A stretch of DNA of 64,000 nucleotides from Medicago truncatula (GCF_003473485.1 NC_053046.1:22727001-22791000), one strand, 5' to 3'. Shown: positions 21,090 through 32,290, numbered from the stretch's first letter. A program made the numbers and translations. Notes: a model not told the origin generated them from the sequence alone.

Positions 21090-21285
21090 TTTTGCCAAAA
21101 TTTCTTGTTCTTTTTGTTAATTAGCGTAATTTTACGTCGTTTTTGAAAAATAAACTTCAATTGTATTTCATTTTTTCCGTTAATTTACGCAACCTAAAAC
21201 TCTATTCGTTAATTAGCGTAGTTTGACGTCTTTTTTGAAAAATAAACTTAGAAATGCATATATACAATTACAACGCTTTACTCTC

Positions 21286-21405
21286 AGGTGCGATCATACC
21301 AGCACTAATGCACCGGATCCCATCAGAACTCCGCAGTTAAGCGTGCTTGGGCGAGAGTAGTACTAGGATGGGTGACCTCCTGGGAAGTCCTTGTGTTGCA
21401 CCTCT
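21286..21405 (+). rRNA. 5S ribosomal RNA, copy 13
   Basis: Consensus. Following spacer caatt, type G. Confidence 0.95.
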
Positions 21406-21601
21406 TTTTGCCAAAATTTCTTGTTCTTTTTGTTAATTAGCGTAATTTTACGTCGTTTTTGAAAAATAAACTTCAATTGTATTTCATTTTTTCCGTTAAT
21501 TTACGCAACCTAAAACTCTATTCGTTAATTAGCGTAGTTTGACGTCTTTTTTGAAAAATAAACTTAGAAATGCATATATACAATTACAACGCTTTACTCT
21601 C

Positions 21602-21721
21602 AGGTGCGATCATACCAGCACTAATGCACCGGATCCCATCAGAACTCCGCAGTCAAGCGTGCTTGGGCGAGAGTAGTACTAGGATGGGTGACCTCCTGGG
21701 AAGTCCTTGTGTTGCACCTCT
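21602..21721 (+). rRNA. 5S ribosomal RNA, copy 14
   Basis: T53C. Following spacer cgatt, type G, with a private change (cttgctcttt). Confidence 0.95.
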
Positions 21722-21917
21722 TTTTGCCAAAATTTCTTGCTCTTTTTGTTAATTAGCGTAATTTTACGTCGTTTTTGAAAAATAAACTTCGATTGTATTT
21801 CATTTTTTCCGTTAATTTACGCAACCTAAAACTCTATTCGTTAATTAGCGTAGTTTGACGTCTTTTTTGAAAAATAAACTTAGAAATGCATATATACAAT
21901 TACAACGCTTTACTCTC

Positions 21918-22037
21918 AGGTGCGATCATACCAGCACTAATGCACCGGATCCCATCAGAACTCCGCAGTTAAGCGTGCTTGGGCGAGAGTAGTACTAGGA
22001 TGGGTGACCTCCTGGGAAGTCCTTGTGTTGCACCTCT
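21918..22037 (+). rRNA. 5S ribosomal RNA, copy 15
   Basis: Consensus. Following spacer caatt, type T with tttattt. Confidence 0.95.
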
Positions 22038-22234
22038 TTTTGCCAAAATTTCTTGTTCTTTTTGTTAATTAGCGTAATTTTACGTCGTTTTTGAAAAATA
22101 AACTTCAATTGTATTTCATTTTTTCCGTTAATTTACGCAACCTAAAACTCTATTCGTTAATTAGCTTAGTTTAACGTCTTTATTTGAAAAATAAACTTAG
22201 AAATGCATATATACAATTACAACGCTTTACTCTC

Positions 22235-22354
22235 AGGTGCGATCATACCAGCACTAATGCACCGGATCCCATCAGAACTCCGCAGTTAAGCGTGCTTGGG
22301 CGAGAGTAGTACTAGGATGGGTGACCTCCTGGGAAGTCCTTGTGTTGCACCTCT
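22235..22354 (+). rRNA. 5S ribosomal RNA, copy 16
   Basis: Consensus. Following spacer caatt, type G. Confidence 0.95.
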
Positions 22355-22550
22355 TTTTGCCAAAATTTCTTGTTCTTTTTGTTAATTAGCGTAATTTTAC
22401 GTCGTTTTTGAAAAATAAACTTCAATTGTATTTCATTTTTTCCGTTAATTTACGCAACCTAAAACTCTATTCGTTAATTAGCGTAGTTTGACGTCTTTTT
22501 TGAAAAATAAACTTAGAAATGCATATATACAATTACAACGCTTTACTCTC

Positions 22551-22670
22551 AGGTGCGATCATACCAGCACTAATGCACCGGATCCCATCAGAACTCCGCA
22601 GTTAAGCGTGCTTGGGCGAGAGTAGTACTAGGATGGGTGACCTCCTGGGAAGTCCTTGTGTTGCACCTCT
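22551..22670 (+). rRNA. 5S ribosomal RNA, copy 17
   Basis: Consensus. Following spacer caatt, type G. First member of a 4-unit pattern repeated at copies 24 and 28. Confidence 0.95.
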
Positions 22671-22866
22671 TTTTGCCAAAATTTCTTGTTCTTTTTGTTA
22701 ATTAGCGTAATTTTACGTCGTTTTTGAAAAATAAACTTCAATTGTATTTCATTTTTTCCGTTAATTTACGCAACCTAAAACTCTATTCGTTAATTAGCGT
22801 AGTTTGACGTCTTTTTTGAAAAATAAACTTAGAAATGCATATATACAATTACAACGCTTTACTCTC

Positions 22867-22986
22867 AGGTGCGATCATACCAGCACTAATGCACCGGATC
22901 CCATCAGAACTCCGCAGTTAAGCGTGCTTGGGCGAGAGTAGTACTAGGATGGGTGACCTCCTGGGAAGTCCTTGTGTTGCACCTCT
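22867..22986 (+). rRNA. 5S ribosomal RNA, copy 18
   Basis: Consensus. Following spacer has the marker gttatttagctta, shared only with those after copies 25 and 29. Confidence 0.95.
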
Positions 22987-23183
22987 TTTTGCCAAAATTT
23001 CTTGTTCTTTTTGTTAATTAGCGTAATTTTACGTCGTTTTTGAAAAATAAACTTCAATTGTATTTCATTTTTTCCGTTAATTTACGCAACCTAAAACTCT
23101 ATTCGTTATTTAGCTTAGTTTAACGTCTTTTTTTGAAAAATAAACTTAGAAATGCATATATACAATTACAACGCTTTACTCTC

Positions 23184-23303
23184 AGGTGCGATCATACCAG
23201 CACTAATGCACCGGATCCCATCAGAACTCCGCAGTTAAGCGTGCTTGGGCGAGAGTAGTACTAGGATGGGTGACCTCCTGGGAAGTCCTTGTGTTGCACC
23301 TCT
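23184..23303 (+). rRNA. 5S ribosomal RNA, copy 19
   Basis: Consensus. Following spacer cgatt, type T with tttattt. Confidence 0.95.
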
Positions 23304-23500
23304 TTTTGCCAAAATTTCTTGTTCTTTTTGTTAATTAGCGTAATTTTACGTCGTTTTTGAAAAATAAACTTCGATTGTATTTCATTTTTTCCGTTAATTT
23401 ACGCAACCTAAAACTCTATTCGTTAATTAGCTTAGTTTAACGTCTTTATTTGAAAAATAAACTTAGAAATGCATATATACAATTACAACGCTTTACTCTC

Positions 23501-23620
23501 AGGTGCGATCATACCAGCACTAATGCACCGGATCCCATCAGAACTCCGCAGTTAAGCGTGCTTGGGCGAGAGTAGTACTAGGATGGGTGACCTCCTGGGA
23601 AGTCCTTGTGTTGCACCTCT
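23501..23620 (+). rRNA. 5S ribosomal RNA, copy 20
   Basis: Consensus. Following spacer cgatt, type T with tttattt. Confidence 0.95.
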
Positions 23621-23817
23621 TTTTGCCAAAATTTCTTGTTCTTTTTGTTAATTAGCGTAATTTTACGTCGTTTTTGAAAAATAAACTTCGATTGTATTTC
23701 ATTTTTTCCGTTAATTTACGCAACCTAAAACTCTATTCGTTAATTAGCTTAGTTTAACGTCTTTATTTGAAAAATAAACTTAGAAATGCATATATACAAT
23801 TACAACGCTTTACTCTC

Positions 23818-23937
23818 AGGTGCGATCATACCAGCACTAATGCACCGGATCCCATCAGAACTCCGCAGTTAAGCGTGCTTGGGCGAGAGTAGTACTAGGA
23901 TGGGTGACCTCCTGGGAAGTCCTTGTGTTGCACCTCT
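23818..23937 (+). rRNA. 5S ribosomal RNA, copy 21
   Basis: Consensus. Following spacer caatt, type G. Confidence 0.95.
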
Positions 23938-24133
23938 TTTTGCCAAAATTTCTTGTTCTTTTTGTTAATTAGCGTAATTTTACGTCGTTTTTGAAAAATA
24001 AACTTCAATTGTATTTCATTTTTTCCGTTAATTTACGCAACCTAAAACTCTATTCGTTAATTAGCGTAGTTTGACGTCTTTTTTGAAAAATAAACTTAGA
24101 AATGCATATATACAATTACAACGCTTTACTCTC

Positions 24134-24253
24134 AGGTGCGATCATACCAGCACTAATGCACCGGATCCCATCAGAACTCCGCAGTTAAGCGTGCTTGGGC
24201 GAGAGTAGTACTAGGATGGGTGACCTCCTGGGAAGTCCTTGTGTTGCACCTCT
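24134..24253 (+). rRNA. 5S ribosomal RNA, copy 22
   Basis: Consensus. Following spacer has the short form gtttttaaaaataaac, type T. Confidence 0.95.
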
Positions 24254-24449
24254 TTTTGCCAAAATTTCTTGTTCTTTTTGTTAATTAGCGTAATTTTACG
24301 TCGTTTTTAAAAATAAACTTCGATTGTATTTCATTTTTTCCGTTAATTTACGCAACCTAAAACTCTATTCGTTAATTAGCTTAGTTTAACGTCTTTATTT
24401 GAAAAATAAACTTAGAAATGCATATATACAATTACAACGCTTTACTCTC

Positions 24450-24569
24450 AGGTGCGATCATACCAGCACTAATGCACCGGATCCCATCAGAACTCCGCAG
24501 TTAAGCGTGCTTGGGCGAGAGTAGTACTAGGATGGGTGACCTCCTGGGAAGTCCTTGTGTTGCACCTCT
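24450..24569 (+). rRNA. 5S ribosomal RNA, copy 23
   Basis: Consensus. Following spacer short form as after copy 22, but type G. Confidence 0.95.
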
Positions 24570-24764
24570 TTTTGCCAAAATTTCTTGTTCTTTTTGTTAA
24601 TTAGCGTAATTTTACGTCGTTTTTAAAAATAAACTTCGATTGTATTTCATTTTTTCCGTTAATTTACGCAACCTAAAACTCTATTCGTTAATTAGCGTAG
24701 TTTGACGTCTTTTTTGAAAAATAAACTTAGAAATGCATATATACAATTACAACGCTTTACTCTC

Positions 24765-24884
24765 AGGTGCGATCATACCAGCACTAATGCACCGGATCCC
24801 ATCAGAACTCCGCAGTTAAGCGTGCTTGGGCGAGAGTAGTACTAGGATGGGTGACCTCCTGGGAAGTCCTTGTGTTGCACCTCT
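24765..24884 (+). rRNA. 5S ribosomal RNA, copy 24
   Basis: Consensus. Following spacer caatt, type G; starts the second 4-unit block. Confidence 0.95.
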
Positions 24885-25080
24885 TTTTGCCAAAATTTCT
24901 TGTTCTTTTTGTTAATTAGCGTAATTTTACGTCGTTTTTGAAAAATAAACTTCAATTGTATTTCATTTTTTCCGTTAATTTACGCAACCTAAAACTCTAT
25001 TCGTTAATTAGCGTAGTTTGACGTCTTTTTTGAAAAATAAACTTAGAAATGCATATATACAATTACAACGCTTTACTCTC

Positions 25081-25200
25081 AGGTGCGATCATACCAGCAC
25101 TAATGCACCGGATCCCATCAGAACTCCGCAGTTAAGCGTGCTTGGGCGAGAGTAGTACTAGGATGGGTGACCTCCTGGGAAGTCCTTGTGTTGCACCTCT
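25081..25200 (+). rRNA. 5S ribosomal RNA, copy 25
   Basis: Consensus. Following spacer with gttatttagctta. Confidence 0.95.
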
Positions 25201-25397
25201 TTTTGCCAAAATTTCTTGTTCTTTTTGTTAATTAGCGTAATTTTACGTCGTTTTTGAAAAATAAACTTCAATTGTATTTCATTTTTTCCGTTAATTTACG
25301 CAACCTAAAACTCTATTCGTTATTTAGCTTAGTTTAACGTCTTTTTTTGAAAAATAAACTTAGAAATGCATATATACAATTACAACGCTTTACTCTC

Positions 25398-25517
25398 AGG
25401 TGCGATCATACCAGCACTAATGCACCGGATCCCATCAGAACTCCGCAGTTAAGCGTGCTTGGGCGAGAGTAGTACTAGGATGGGTGACCTCCTGGGAAGT
25501 CCTTGTGTTGCACCTCT
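25398..25517 (+). rRNA. 5S ribosomal RNA, copy 26
   Basis: Consensus. Following spacer short form, cgatt, type T with tttattt. Confidence 0.95.
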
Positions 25518-25713
25518 TTTTGCCAAAATTTCTTGTTCTTTTTGTTAATTAGCGTAATTTTACGTCGTTTTTAAAAATAAACTTCGATTGTATTTCATTT
25601 TTTCCGTTAATTTACGCAACCTAAAACTCTATTCGTTAATTAGCTTAGTTTAACGTCTTTATTTGAAAAATAAACTTAGAAATGCATATATACAATTACA
25701 ACGCTTTACTCTC

Positions 25714-25833
25714 AGGTGCGATCATACCAGCACTAATGCACCGGATCCCATCAGAACTCTGCAGTCAAGCGTGCTTGGGCGAGAGTAGTACTAGGATGGG
25801 TGACCTCCTGGGAAGTCCTTGTGTTGCACCTCT
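25714..25833 (+). rRNA. 5S ribosomal RNA, copy 27
   Basis: C47T and T53C. Following spacer has gcgtgattttacgtcc, type T. Confidence 0.95.
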
Positions 25834-26030
25834 TTTTGCCAAAATTTCTTGTTCTTTTTGTTAATTAGCGTGATTTTACGTCCTTTTTAAAAAATAAACT
25901 TCGATTGTATTTCATTTTTTCCGTTAATTTACGCAACCTAAAACTCTATTCGTTAATTAGCTTAGTTTAACGTCTTTATTTGAAAAATAAACTTAGAAAT
26001 GCATATATACAATTACAACGCTTTACTCTC

Positions 26031-26150
26031 AGGTGCGATCATACCAGCACTAATGCACCGGATCCCATCAGAACTCCGCAGTTAAGCGTGCTTGGGCGAG
26101 AGTAGTACTAGGATGGGTGACCTCCTGGGAAGTCCTTGTGTTGCACCTCT
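26031..26150 (+). rRNA. 5S ribosomal RNA, copy 28
   Basis: Consensus. Following spacer caatt, type G; starts the third 4-unit block. Confidence 0.95.
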
Positions 26151-26346
26151 TTTTGCCAAAATTTCTTGTTCTTTTTGTTAATTAGCGTAATTTTACGTCG
26201 TTTTTGAAAAATAAACTTCAATTGTATTTCATTTTTTCCGTTAATTTACGCAACCTAAAACTCTATTCGTTAATTAGCGTAGTTTGACGTCTTTTTTGAA
26301 AAATAAACTTAGAAATGCATATATACAATTACAACGCTTTACTCTC

Positions 26347-26466
26347 AGGTGCGATCATACCAGCACTAATGCACCGGATCCCATCAGAACTCCGCAGTTA
26401 AGCGTGCTTGGGCGAGAGTAGTACTAGGATGGGTGACCTCCTGGGAAGTCCTTGTGTTGCACCTCT
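26347..26466 (+). rRNA. 5S ribosomal RNA, copy 29
   Basis: Consensus. Following spacer with gttatttagctta. Confidence 0.95.
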
Positions 26467-26663
26467 TTTTGCCAAAATTTCTTGTTCTTTTTGTTAATTA
26501 GCGTAATTTTACGTCGTTTTTGAAAAATAAACTTCAATTGTATTTCATTTTTTCCGTTAATTTACGCAACCTAAAACTCTATTCGTTATTTAGCTTAGTT
26601 TAACGTCTTTTTTTGAAAAATAAACTTAGAAATGCATATATACAATTACAACGCTTTACTCTC

Positions 26664-26783
26664 AGGTGCGATCATACCAGCACTAATGCACCGGATCCCA
26701 TCAGAACTCCGCAGTTAAGCGTGCTTGGGCGAGAGTAGTACTAGGATGGGTGACCTCCTGGGAAGTCCTTGTGTTGCACCTCT
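26664..26783 (+). rRNA. 5S ribosomal RNA, copy 30
   Basis: Consensus. Following spacer cgatt, type T with tttattt. Confidence 0.95.
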
Positions 26784-26980
26784 TTTTGCCAAAATTTCTT
26801 GTTCTTTTTGTTAATTAGCGTAATTTTACGTCGTTTTTGAAAAATAAACTTCGATTGTATTTCATTTTTTCCGTTAATTTACGCAACCTAAAACTCTATT
26901 CGTTAATTAGCTTAGTTTAACGTCTTTATTTGAAAAATAAACTTAGAAATGCATATATACAATTACAACGCTTTACTCTC

Positions 26981-27100
26981 AGGTGCGATCATACCAGCAC
27001 TAATGCACCGGATCCCATCAGAACTCTGCAGTCAAGCGTGCTTGGGCGAGAGTAGTACTAGGATGGGTGACCTCCTGGGAAGTCCTTGTGTTGCACCTCT
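26981..27100 (+). rRNA. 5S ribosomal RNA, copy 31
   Basis: C47T and T53C, as copy 27 four units earlier. Following spacer has gcgtgattttacgtca, type T. Confidence 0.95.
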
Positions 27101-27297
27101 TTTTGCCAAAATTTCTTGTTCTTTTTGTTAATTAGCGTGATTTTACGTCATTTTTAAAAAATAAACTTCGATTGTATTTCATTTTTTCCGTTAATTTACG
27201 CAACCTAAAACTCTATTCGTTAATTAGCTTAGTTTAACGTCTTTATTTGAAAAATAAACTTAGAAATGCATATATACAATTACAACGCTTTACTCTC

Positions 27298-27417
27298 AGG
27301 TGCGATCATACCAGCACTAATGCACCGGATCCCATCAGAACTCCGCAGTTAAGCGTGCTTGGGCGAGAGTAGTACTAGGATGGGTGACCTCCTGGGAAGT
27401 CCTTGTGTTGCACCTCT
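27298..27417 (+). rRNA. 5S ribosomal RNA, copy 32
   Basis: Consensus. Following spacer has cttccgttaatgtacg, type G, as after copy 37. Confidence 0.95.
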
Positions 27418-27613
27418 TTTTGCCAAAATTTCTTGTTCTTTTTGTTAATTAGCGTAATTTTACGTCGTTTTTGAAAAATAAACTTCGATTGTATTTCATT
27501 TCTTCCGTTAATGTACGCAACCTAAAACTCTATTCGTTAATTAGCGTAGTTTGACGTCTTTTTTGAAAAATAAACTTAGAAATGCATATATACAATTACA
27601 ACGCTTTACTCTC

Positions 27614-27733
27614 AGGTGCGATCATACCAACACTAATGTACCGGATCCCATCAGAACTCCGCAGTTAAGCGTGCTTGGGCGAGAGTAGTACTAGGATGGG
27701 TGACCTCCTGGGAAGTCCTTGTGTTGCACCTCT
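27614..27733 (+). rRNA. 5S ribosomal RNA, copy 33
   Basis: G17A and C26T, a pair shared with copies 38 and 40. Following spacer caatt, type T. Confidence 0.93.
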
Positions 27734-27930
27734 TTTTGCCAAAATTTCTTGTTCTTTTTGTTAATTAGCGTAATTTTACGTCGTTTTTGAAAAATAAACT
27801 TCAATTGTATTTCATTTTTTCCGTTAATTTACGCAACCTAAAACTCTATTCGTTAATTAGCTTAGTTTAACGTCTTTTTTTGAAAAATAAACTTAGAAAT
27901 GCATATATACAATTACAACGCTTTACTCTC

Positions 27931-28050
27931 AGGTGCGATCATACCAGCACTAATGCACCGGATCCCATCAGAACTCCGCAGTTAAGCGTGCTTGGGCGAG
28001 AGTAGTACTAGGATGGGTGACCTCCTGGGAAGTCCTTGTGTTGCACCTCT
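27931..28050 (+). rRNA. 5S ribosomal RNA, copy 34
   Basis: Consensus. Following spacer cgatt, type G. Confidence 0.95.
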
Positions 28051-28246
28051 TTTTGCCAAAATTTCTTGTTCTTTTTGTTAATTAGCGTAATTTTACGTCG
28101 TTTTTGAAAAATAAACTTCGATTGTATTTCATTTTTTCCGTTAATTTACGCAACCTAAAACTCTATTCGTTAATTAGCGTAGTTTGACGTCTTTTTTGAA
28201 AAATAAACTTAGAAATGCATATATACAATTACAACGCTTTACTCTC

Positions 28247-28366
28247 AGGTGCGATCATACCAGCACTAATGCACCGGATCCCATCAGAACTCCGCAGTTA
28301 AGCGTGCTTGGGCGAGAGTAGTACTAGGATGGGTGACCTCCTGGGAAGTCCTTGTGTTGCACCTCT
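28247..28366 (+). rRNA. 5S ribosomal RNA, copy 35
   Basis: Consensus. Following spacer cgatt, type T with tttattt. Confidence 0.95.
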
Positions 28367-28563
28367 TTTTGCCAAAATTTCTTGTTCTTTTTGTTAATTA
28401 GCGTAATTTTACGTCGTTTTTGAAAAATAAACTTCGATTGTATTTCATTTTTTCCGTTAATTTACGCAACCTAAAACTCTATTCGTTAATTAGCTTAGTT
28501 TAACGTCTTTATTTGAAAAATAAACTTAGAAATGCATATATACAATTACAACGCTTTACTCTC

Positions 28564-28683
28564 AGGTGCGATCATACCAGCACTAATGCACCGGATCCCA
28601 TCAGAACTCCGCAGTTAAGCGTGCTTGGGCGAGAGTAGTACTAGGATGGGTGACCTCCTGGGAAGTCCTTGTGTTGCACCTCT
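28564..28683 (+). rRNA. 5S ribosomal RNA, copy 36
   Basis: Consensus. Following spacer short form, type T with tttattt. Confidence 0.95.
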
Positions 28684-28879
28684 TTTTGCCAAAATTTCTT
28701 GTTCTTTTTGTTAATTAGCGTAATTTTACGTCGTTTTTAAAAATAAACTTCGATTGTATTTCATTTTTTCCGTTAATTTACGCAACCTAAAACTCTATTC
28801 GTTAATTAGCTTAGTTTAACGTCTTTATTTGAAAAATAAACTTAGAAATGCATATATACAATTACAACGCTTTACTCTC

Positions 28880-28999
28880 AGGTGCGATCATACCAGCACT
28901 AATGCACCGGATCCCATCAGAACTCCGCAGTCAAGCGTGCTTGGGCGAGAGTAGGACTAGGATGGGTGACCTCCTGGGAAGTCCTTGTGTTGCACCTCT
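28880..28999 (+). rRNA. 5S ribosomal RNA, copy 37
   Basis: T53C and T76G; the latter falls between the intermediate element and the C box. Following spacer has cttccgttaatgtacg, type G. Confidence 0.93.
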
Positions 29000-29195
29000 T
29001 TTTGCCAAAATTTCTTGTTCTTTTTGTTAATTAGCGTAATTTTACGTCGTTTTTGAAAAATAAACTTCGATTGTATTTCATTTCTTCCGTTAATGTACGC
29101 AACCTAAAACTCTATTCGTTAATTAGCGTAGTTTGACGTCTTTTTTGAAAAATAAACTTAGAAATGCATATATACAATTACAACGCTTTACTCTC

Positions 29196-29315
29196 AGGTG
29201 CGATCATACCAACACTAATGTACCGGATCCCATCAGAACTCCGCAGTTAAGCGTGCTTGGGCGAGAGTAGTACTAGGATGGGTGACCTCCTGGGAAGTCC
29301 TTGTGTTGCACCTCT
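29196..29315 (+). rRNA. 5S ribosomal RNA, copy 38
   Basis: G17A and C26T. Following spacer has a private cttcgagtg, type T. Confidence 0.93.
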
Positions 29316-29512
29316 TTTTGCCAAAATTTCTTGTTCTTTTTGTTAATTAGCGTAATTTTACGTCGTTTTTGAAAAATAAACTTCGAGTGTATTTCATTTT
29401 TTCCGTTAATTTACGCAACCTAAAACTCTATTCGTTAATTAGCTTAGTTTAACGTCTTTATTTGAAAAATAAACTTAGAAATGCATATATACAATTACAA
29501 CGCTTTACTCTC

Positions 29513-29632
29513 AGGTGCGATCATACCAGCACTAATGCACCGGATCCCATCAGAACTCCGCAGTTAAGCGTGCTTGGGCGAGAGTAGTACTAGGATGGGT
29601 GACCTCCTGGGAAGTCCTTGTGTTGCACCTCT
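29513..29632 (+). rRNA. 5S ribosomal RNA, copy 39
   Basis: Consensus. Following spacer has cttccgttaatttacg, type G. Confidence 0.95.
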
Positions 29633-29828
29633 TTTTGCCAAAATTTCTTGTTCTTTTTGTTAATTAGCGTAATTTTACGTCGTTTTTGAAAAATAAACTT
29701 CGATTGTATTTCATTTCTTCCGTTAATTTACGCAACCTAAAACTCTATTCGTTAATTAGCGTAGTTTGACGTCTTTTTTGAAAAATAAACTTAGAAATGC
29801 ATATATACAATTACAACGCTTTACTCTC

Positions 29829-29948
29829 AGGTGCGATCATACCAACACTAATGTACCGGATCCCATCAGAACTCCGCAGTTAAGCGTGCTTGGGCGAGAG
29901 TAGTACTAGGATGGGTGACCTCCTGGGAAGTCCTTGTGTTGCACCTCT
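29829..29948 (+). rRNA. 5S ribosomal RNA, copy 40
   Basis: G17A and C26T. Following spacer caatt, type T. Confidence 0.93.
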
Positions 29949-30145
29949 TTTTGCCAAAATTTCTTGTTCTTTTTGTTAATTAGCGTAATTTTACGTCGTT
30001 TTTGAAAAATAAACTTCAATTGTATTTCATTTTTTCCGTTAATTTACGCAACCTAAAACTCTATTCGTTAATTAGCTTAGTTTAACGTCTTTTTTTGAAA
30101 AATAAACTTAGAAATGCATATATACAATTACAACGCTTTACTCTC

Positions 30146-30265
30146 AGGTGCGATCATACCAGCACTAATGCACCGGATCCCATCAGAACTCCGCAGTTAA
30201 GCGTGCTTGGGCGAGAGTAGTACTAGGATGGGTGACCTCCTGGGAAGTCCTTGTGTTGCACCTCT
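30146..30265 (+). rRNA. 5S ribosomal RNA, copy 41
   Basis: Consensus. Following spacer has a private gtcaattagattag. Confidence 0.95.
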
Positions 30266-30462
30266 TTTTGCCAAAATTTCTTGTTCTTTTTGTTAATTAG
30301 CGTAATTTTACGTCGTTTTTGAAAAATAAACTTCGATTGTATTTCATTTTTTCCGTTAATTTACGCAACCTAAAACTCTATTCGTCAATTAGATTAGTTT
30401 GACGTCTTTTTTTGAAAAATAAACTTAGAAATGCATATATACAATTACAACGCTTTACTCTC

Positions 30463-30582
30463 AGGTGCGATCATACCAGCACTAATGCACCGGATCCCAT
30501 CAGAACTCCGCAGTTAAGCGTGCTTGGGCGAGAGTAGTACTAGGATGGGTGACCTCCTGGGAAGTCCTTGTGTTGCACCTCT
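30463..30582 (+). rRNA. 5S ribosomal RNA, copy 42
   Basis: Consensus. Following spacer caatt, type G. Confidence 0.95.
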
Positions 30583-30778
30583 TTTTGCCAAAATTTCTTG
30601 TTCTTTTTGTTAATTAGCGTAATTTTACGTCGTTTTTGAAAAATAAACTTCAATTGTATTTCATTTTTTCCGTTAATTTACGCAACCTAAAACTCTATTC
30701 GTTAATTAGCGTAGTTTGACGTCTTTTTTGAAAAATAAACTTAGAAATGCATATATACAATTACAACGCTTTACTCTC

Positions 30779-30897
30779 AGGTGCGATCATACCAGCACTA
30801 ATGCACCGGATCCCATCAGAACTCCGCAGTTAAGCGTGCTTGGGCGAGAGTAGTACTAGGATGGGTGACCTCCTGGGAAGTCCTTGTGTGCACCTCT
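30779..30897 (+). rRNA. 5S ribosomal RNA, copy 43 (last full copy)
   Basis: One T is missing near the 3' end (ttgtgtgcacc), which would shorten the 3' arm of the closing helix. Following spacer caatt, type G, with acaactttttac before the next start. Confidence 0.92.
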
Positions 30898-31093
30898 TTT
30901 TGCCAAAATTTCTTGTTCTTTTTGTTAATTAGCGTAATTTTACGTCGTTTTTGAAAAATAAACTTCAATTGTATTTCATTTTTTCCGTTAATTTACGCAA
31001 CCTAAAACTCTATTCGTTAATTAGCGTAGTTTGACGTCTTTTTTGAAAAATAAACTTAGAAATGCATATATACAATTACAACTTTTTACTCTC

Positions 31094-31121
31094 AGGTGCG
31101 ATCATACCAGCACTAATGCAC
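31094..31121 (+). pseudogene. 5S rRNA copy 44, truncated after 28 bases
   Basis: Only positions 1-28 of the gene are present, then the sequence turns into an inverted 5S piece. This is the right boundary of the ordered array. Confidence 0.93.
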
Positions 31122-31189
31122 CCATCCTAGTACTACTCTCGCCCAAGCACGCTTAACTGCAGAGTTCTGATGGGATCCGGTGCATTAGT
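31122..31189 (-). pseudogene. Inverted 5S rRNA gene fragment
   Basis: 68 bp that is the reverse complement of 5S positions about 19-86, carrying the C47T variant but not T53C. It sits between the truncated forward copy and the truncated Athila-type LTR, with only one or two bases of microhomology at the inner join. Confidence 0.93.
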
Positions 31190-32290
31190 ATTATTTCCTT
31201 TTTAGGATAGTTTACTTTAAATTGCAATTTATTATATTTCAGGAAAGAATATTGGATGGATTGAGTCTTGGAGCAAAAGAAAGGGATTTGGAGCCGATTG
31301 GACACGAAAATATGAAGATTGAGAGACAAAATACGTCTCCACACCTTTTGGTGCTTTTGCTTGGATTCTGAGCTATTCTATTTTAGCGCGCAATCTCTCG
31401 TGGAATATTCTTAGAATATACTTGCTTAGATTTTAAGTCAAATGTGTGCTATAAATAGAATAGCTAGCCATCACAAATATTCATCTTTTCTTGGAATACA
31501 ATATGTGACAATTGTATTTCTAATAAAAGTTCATTTTACTTTCTTTGTTATTTACTTTTATGTTTTCTCTCTTCTTCTCCTTGTCTACAATGAACGTCAG
31601 TGAGTAGACTTCTCTTGTCTTGGGATTGTTGGATAAGTCTAATGACATAATCCTAATCAAACCAAGCTTTAAACCTTAATCTTATGTAACCCTAATTCCT
31701 TATCTAAATTCACCGCTTTAACATGGATCAACCATTATCAAACTGTGGAAACGAAAGTGGAGGGTTTGATAATTGTTTATCCATCATCTTAAATATCAAT
31801 TCATAAAACAAAAGTGGAGCTTTGATATTCGAACAAGTGAATTTCGACAAAGATTGTAAAGGCAGCGAAATAGTCTTTACAATCTTTGAGACATATAGTT
31901 TCGATCTTCAAGGGAACTAATAATGATCAAGTCAGCGAAATAGGCTTGGTTGTTAGAGGAACCAAAATCTAATAGTAATCAAGTCAGTGAAATAGGCTTG
32001 GTTGCTAGAGGAACAAAAGAGAAACTGTCTTGAGAAATTAGGTCTAACATAAAGTTATAAGTTTAATAGTTTGGTTTGAGAAGAACTTGTCGTTAGGATG
32101 AACCAATAATCCCAAGGCTTTTATCTTTTATTATTATTTTCTTTTAAATATATAAAAATACAACTTTCTACCTTATAAACCTTTAGTCTAATCATTATCT
32201 AAAGTTAATTGAATTCATAACTCCCTGTCGGAACGATACTCTTTTCATACTACTTTGGTAAGACCATGCACTTGCGGTTTTATCCCATCA
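31190..32290 (+). repeat. Athila-type LTR, left end truncated
   Basis: Matches the reverse complement of the solo LTR at 1875-3091 throughout, including the gaatattggatggattgagtc stretch and the end ggttttatcccatca. It is followed at once by agttt and the primer-binding site. Confidence 0.88.

Larger units (their letters stand above)
15842..31189 (+). repeat. Tandem 5S rDNA array, 43 full units, about 316-317 bp each
   Basis: Head-to-tail units of a 120-bp 5S gene and a spacer of about 196-197 bp. The array starts with the last 17 bp of a gene at 15842-15858 and ends in a truncated copy plus an inverted piece at 31094-31189. One solo LTR interrupts it (16343-17773). Each spacer holds a T-run right after the gene (Pol III stop), three GTTAATT segments with the related motif gcgta/gctta, and a CATATATAC box about 28 bp before the next gene. 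Spacers come in two main sorts, G (gcgtagtttgacg) and T (gcttagtttaacg), crossed with cttcgattg or cttcaattg. Their order shows repeated multi-unit blocks. Homogeneity is high in the middle and falls at the left edge, as expected under concerted evolution. Confidence 0.97.

Noticed and set aside
16023-29030. Seven identical-looking 60-codon open frames (MHIYNYNALLSGAIIPALMH...) on the plus strand
   Set aside because: They are 5S rRNA gene plus spacer read as protein, open only in units where T53C removes a stop. No codon bias or start context; an artefact of the array.
15842-31189. Long regular repeats that could suggest a CRISPR array or a centromeric satellite
   Set aside because: The repeat contains a full 5S rRNA gene with Pol III signals, the units are 316-317 bp and the spacers are repeated too.
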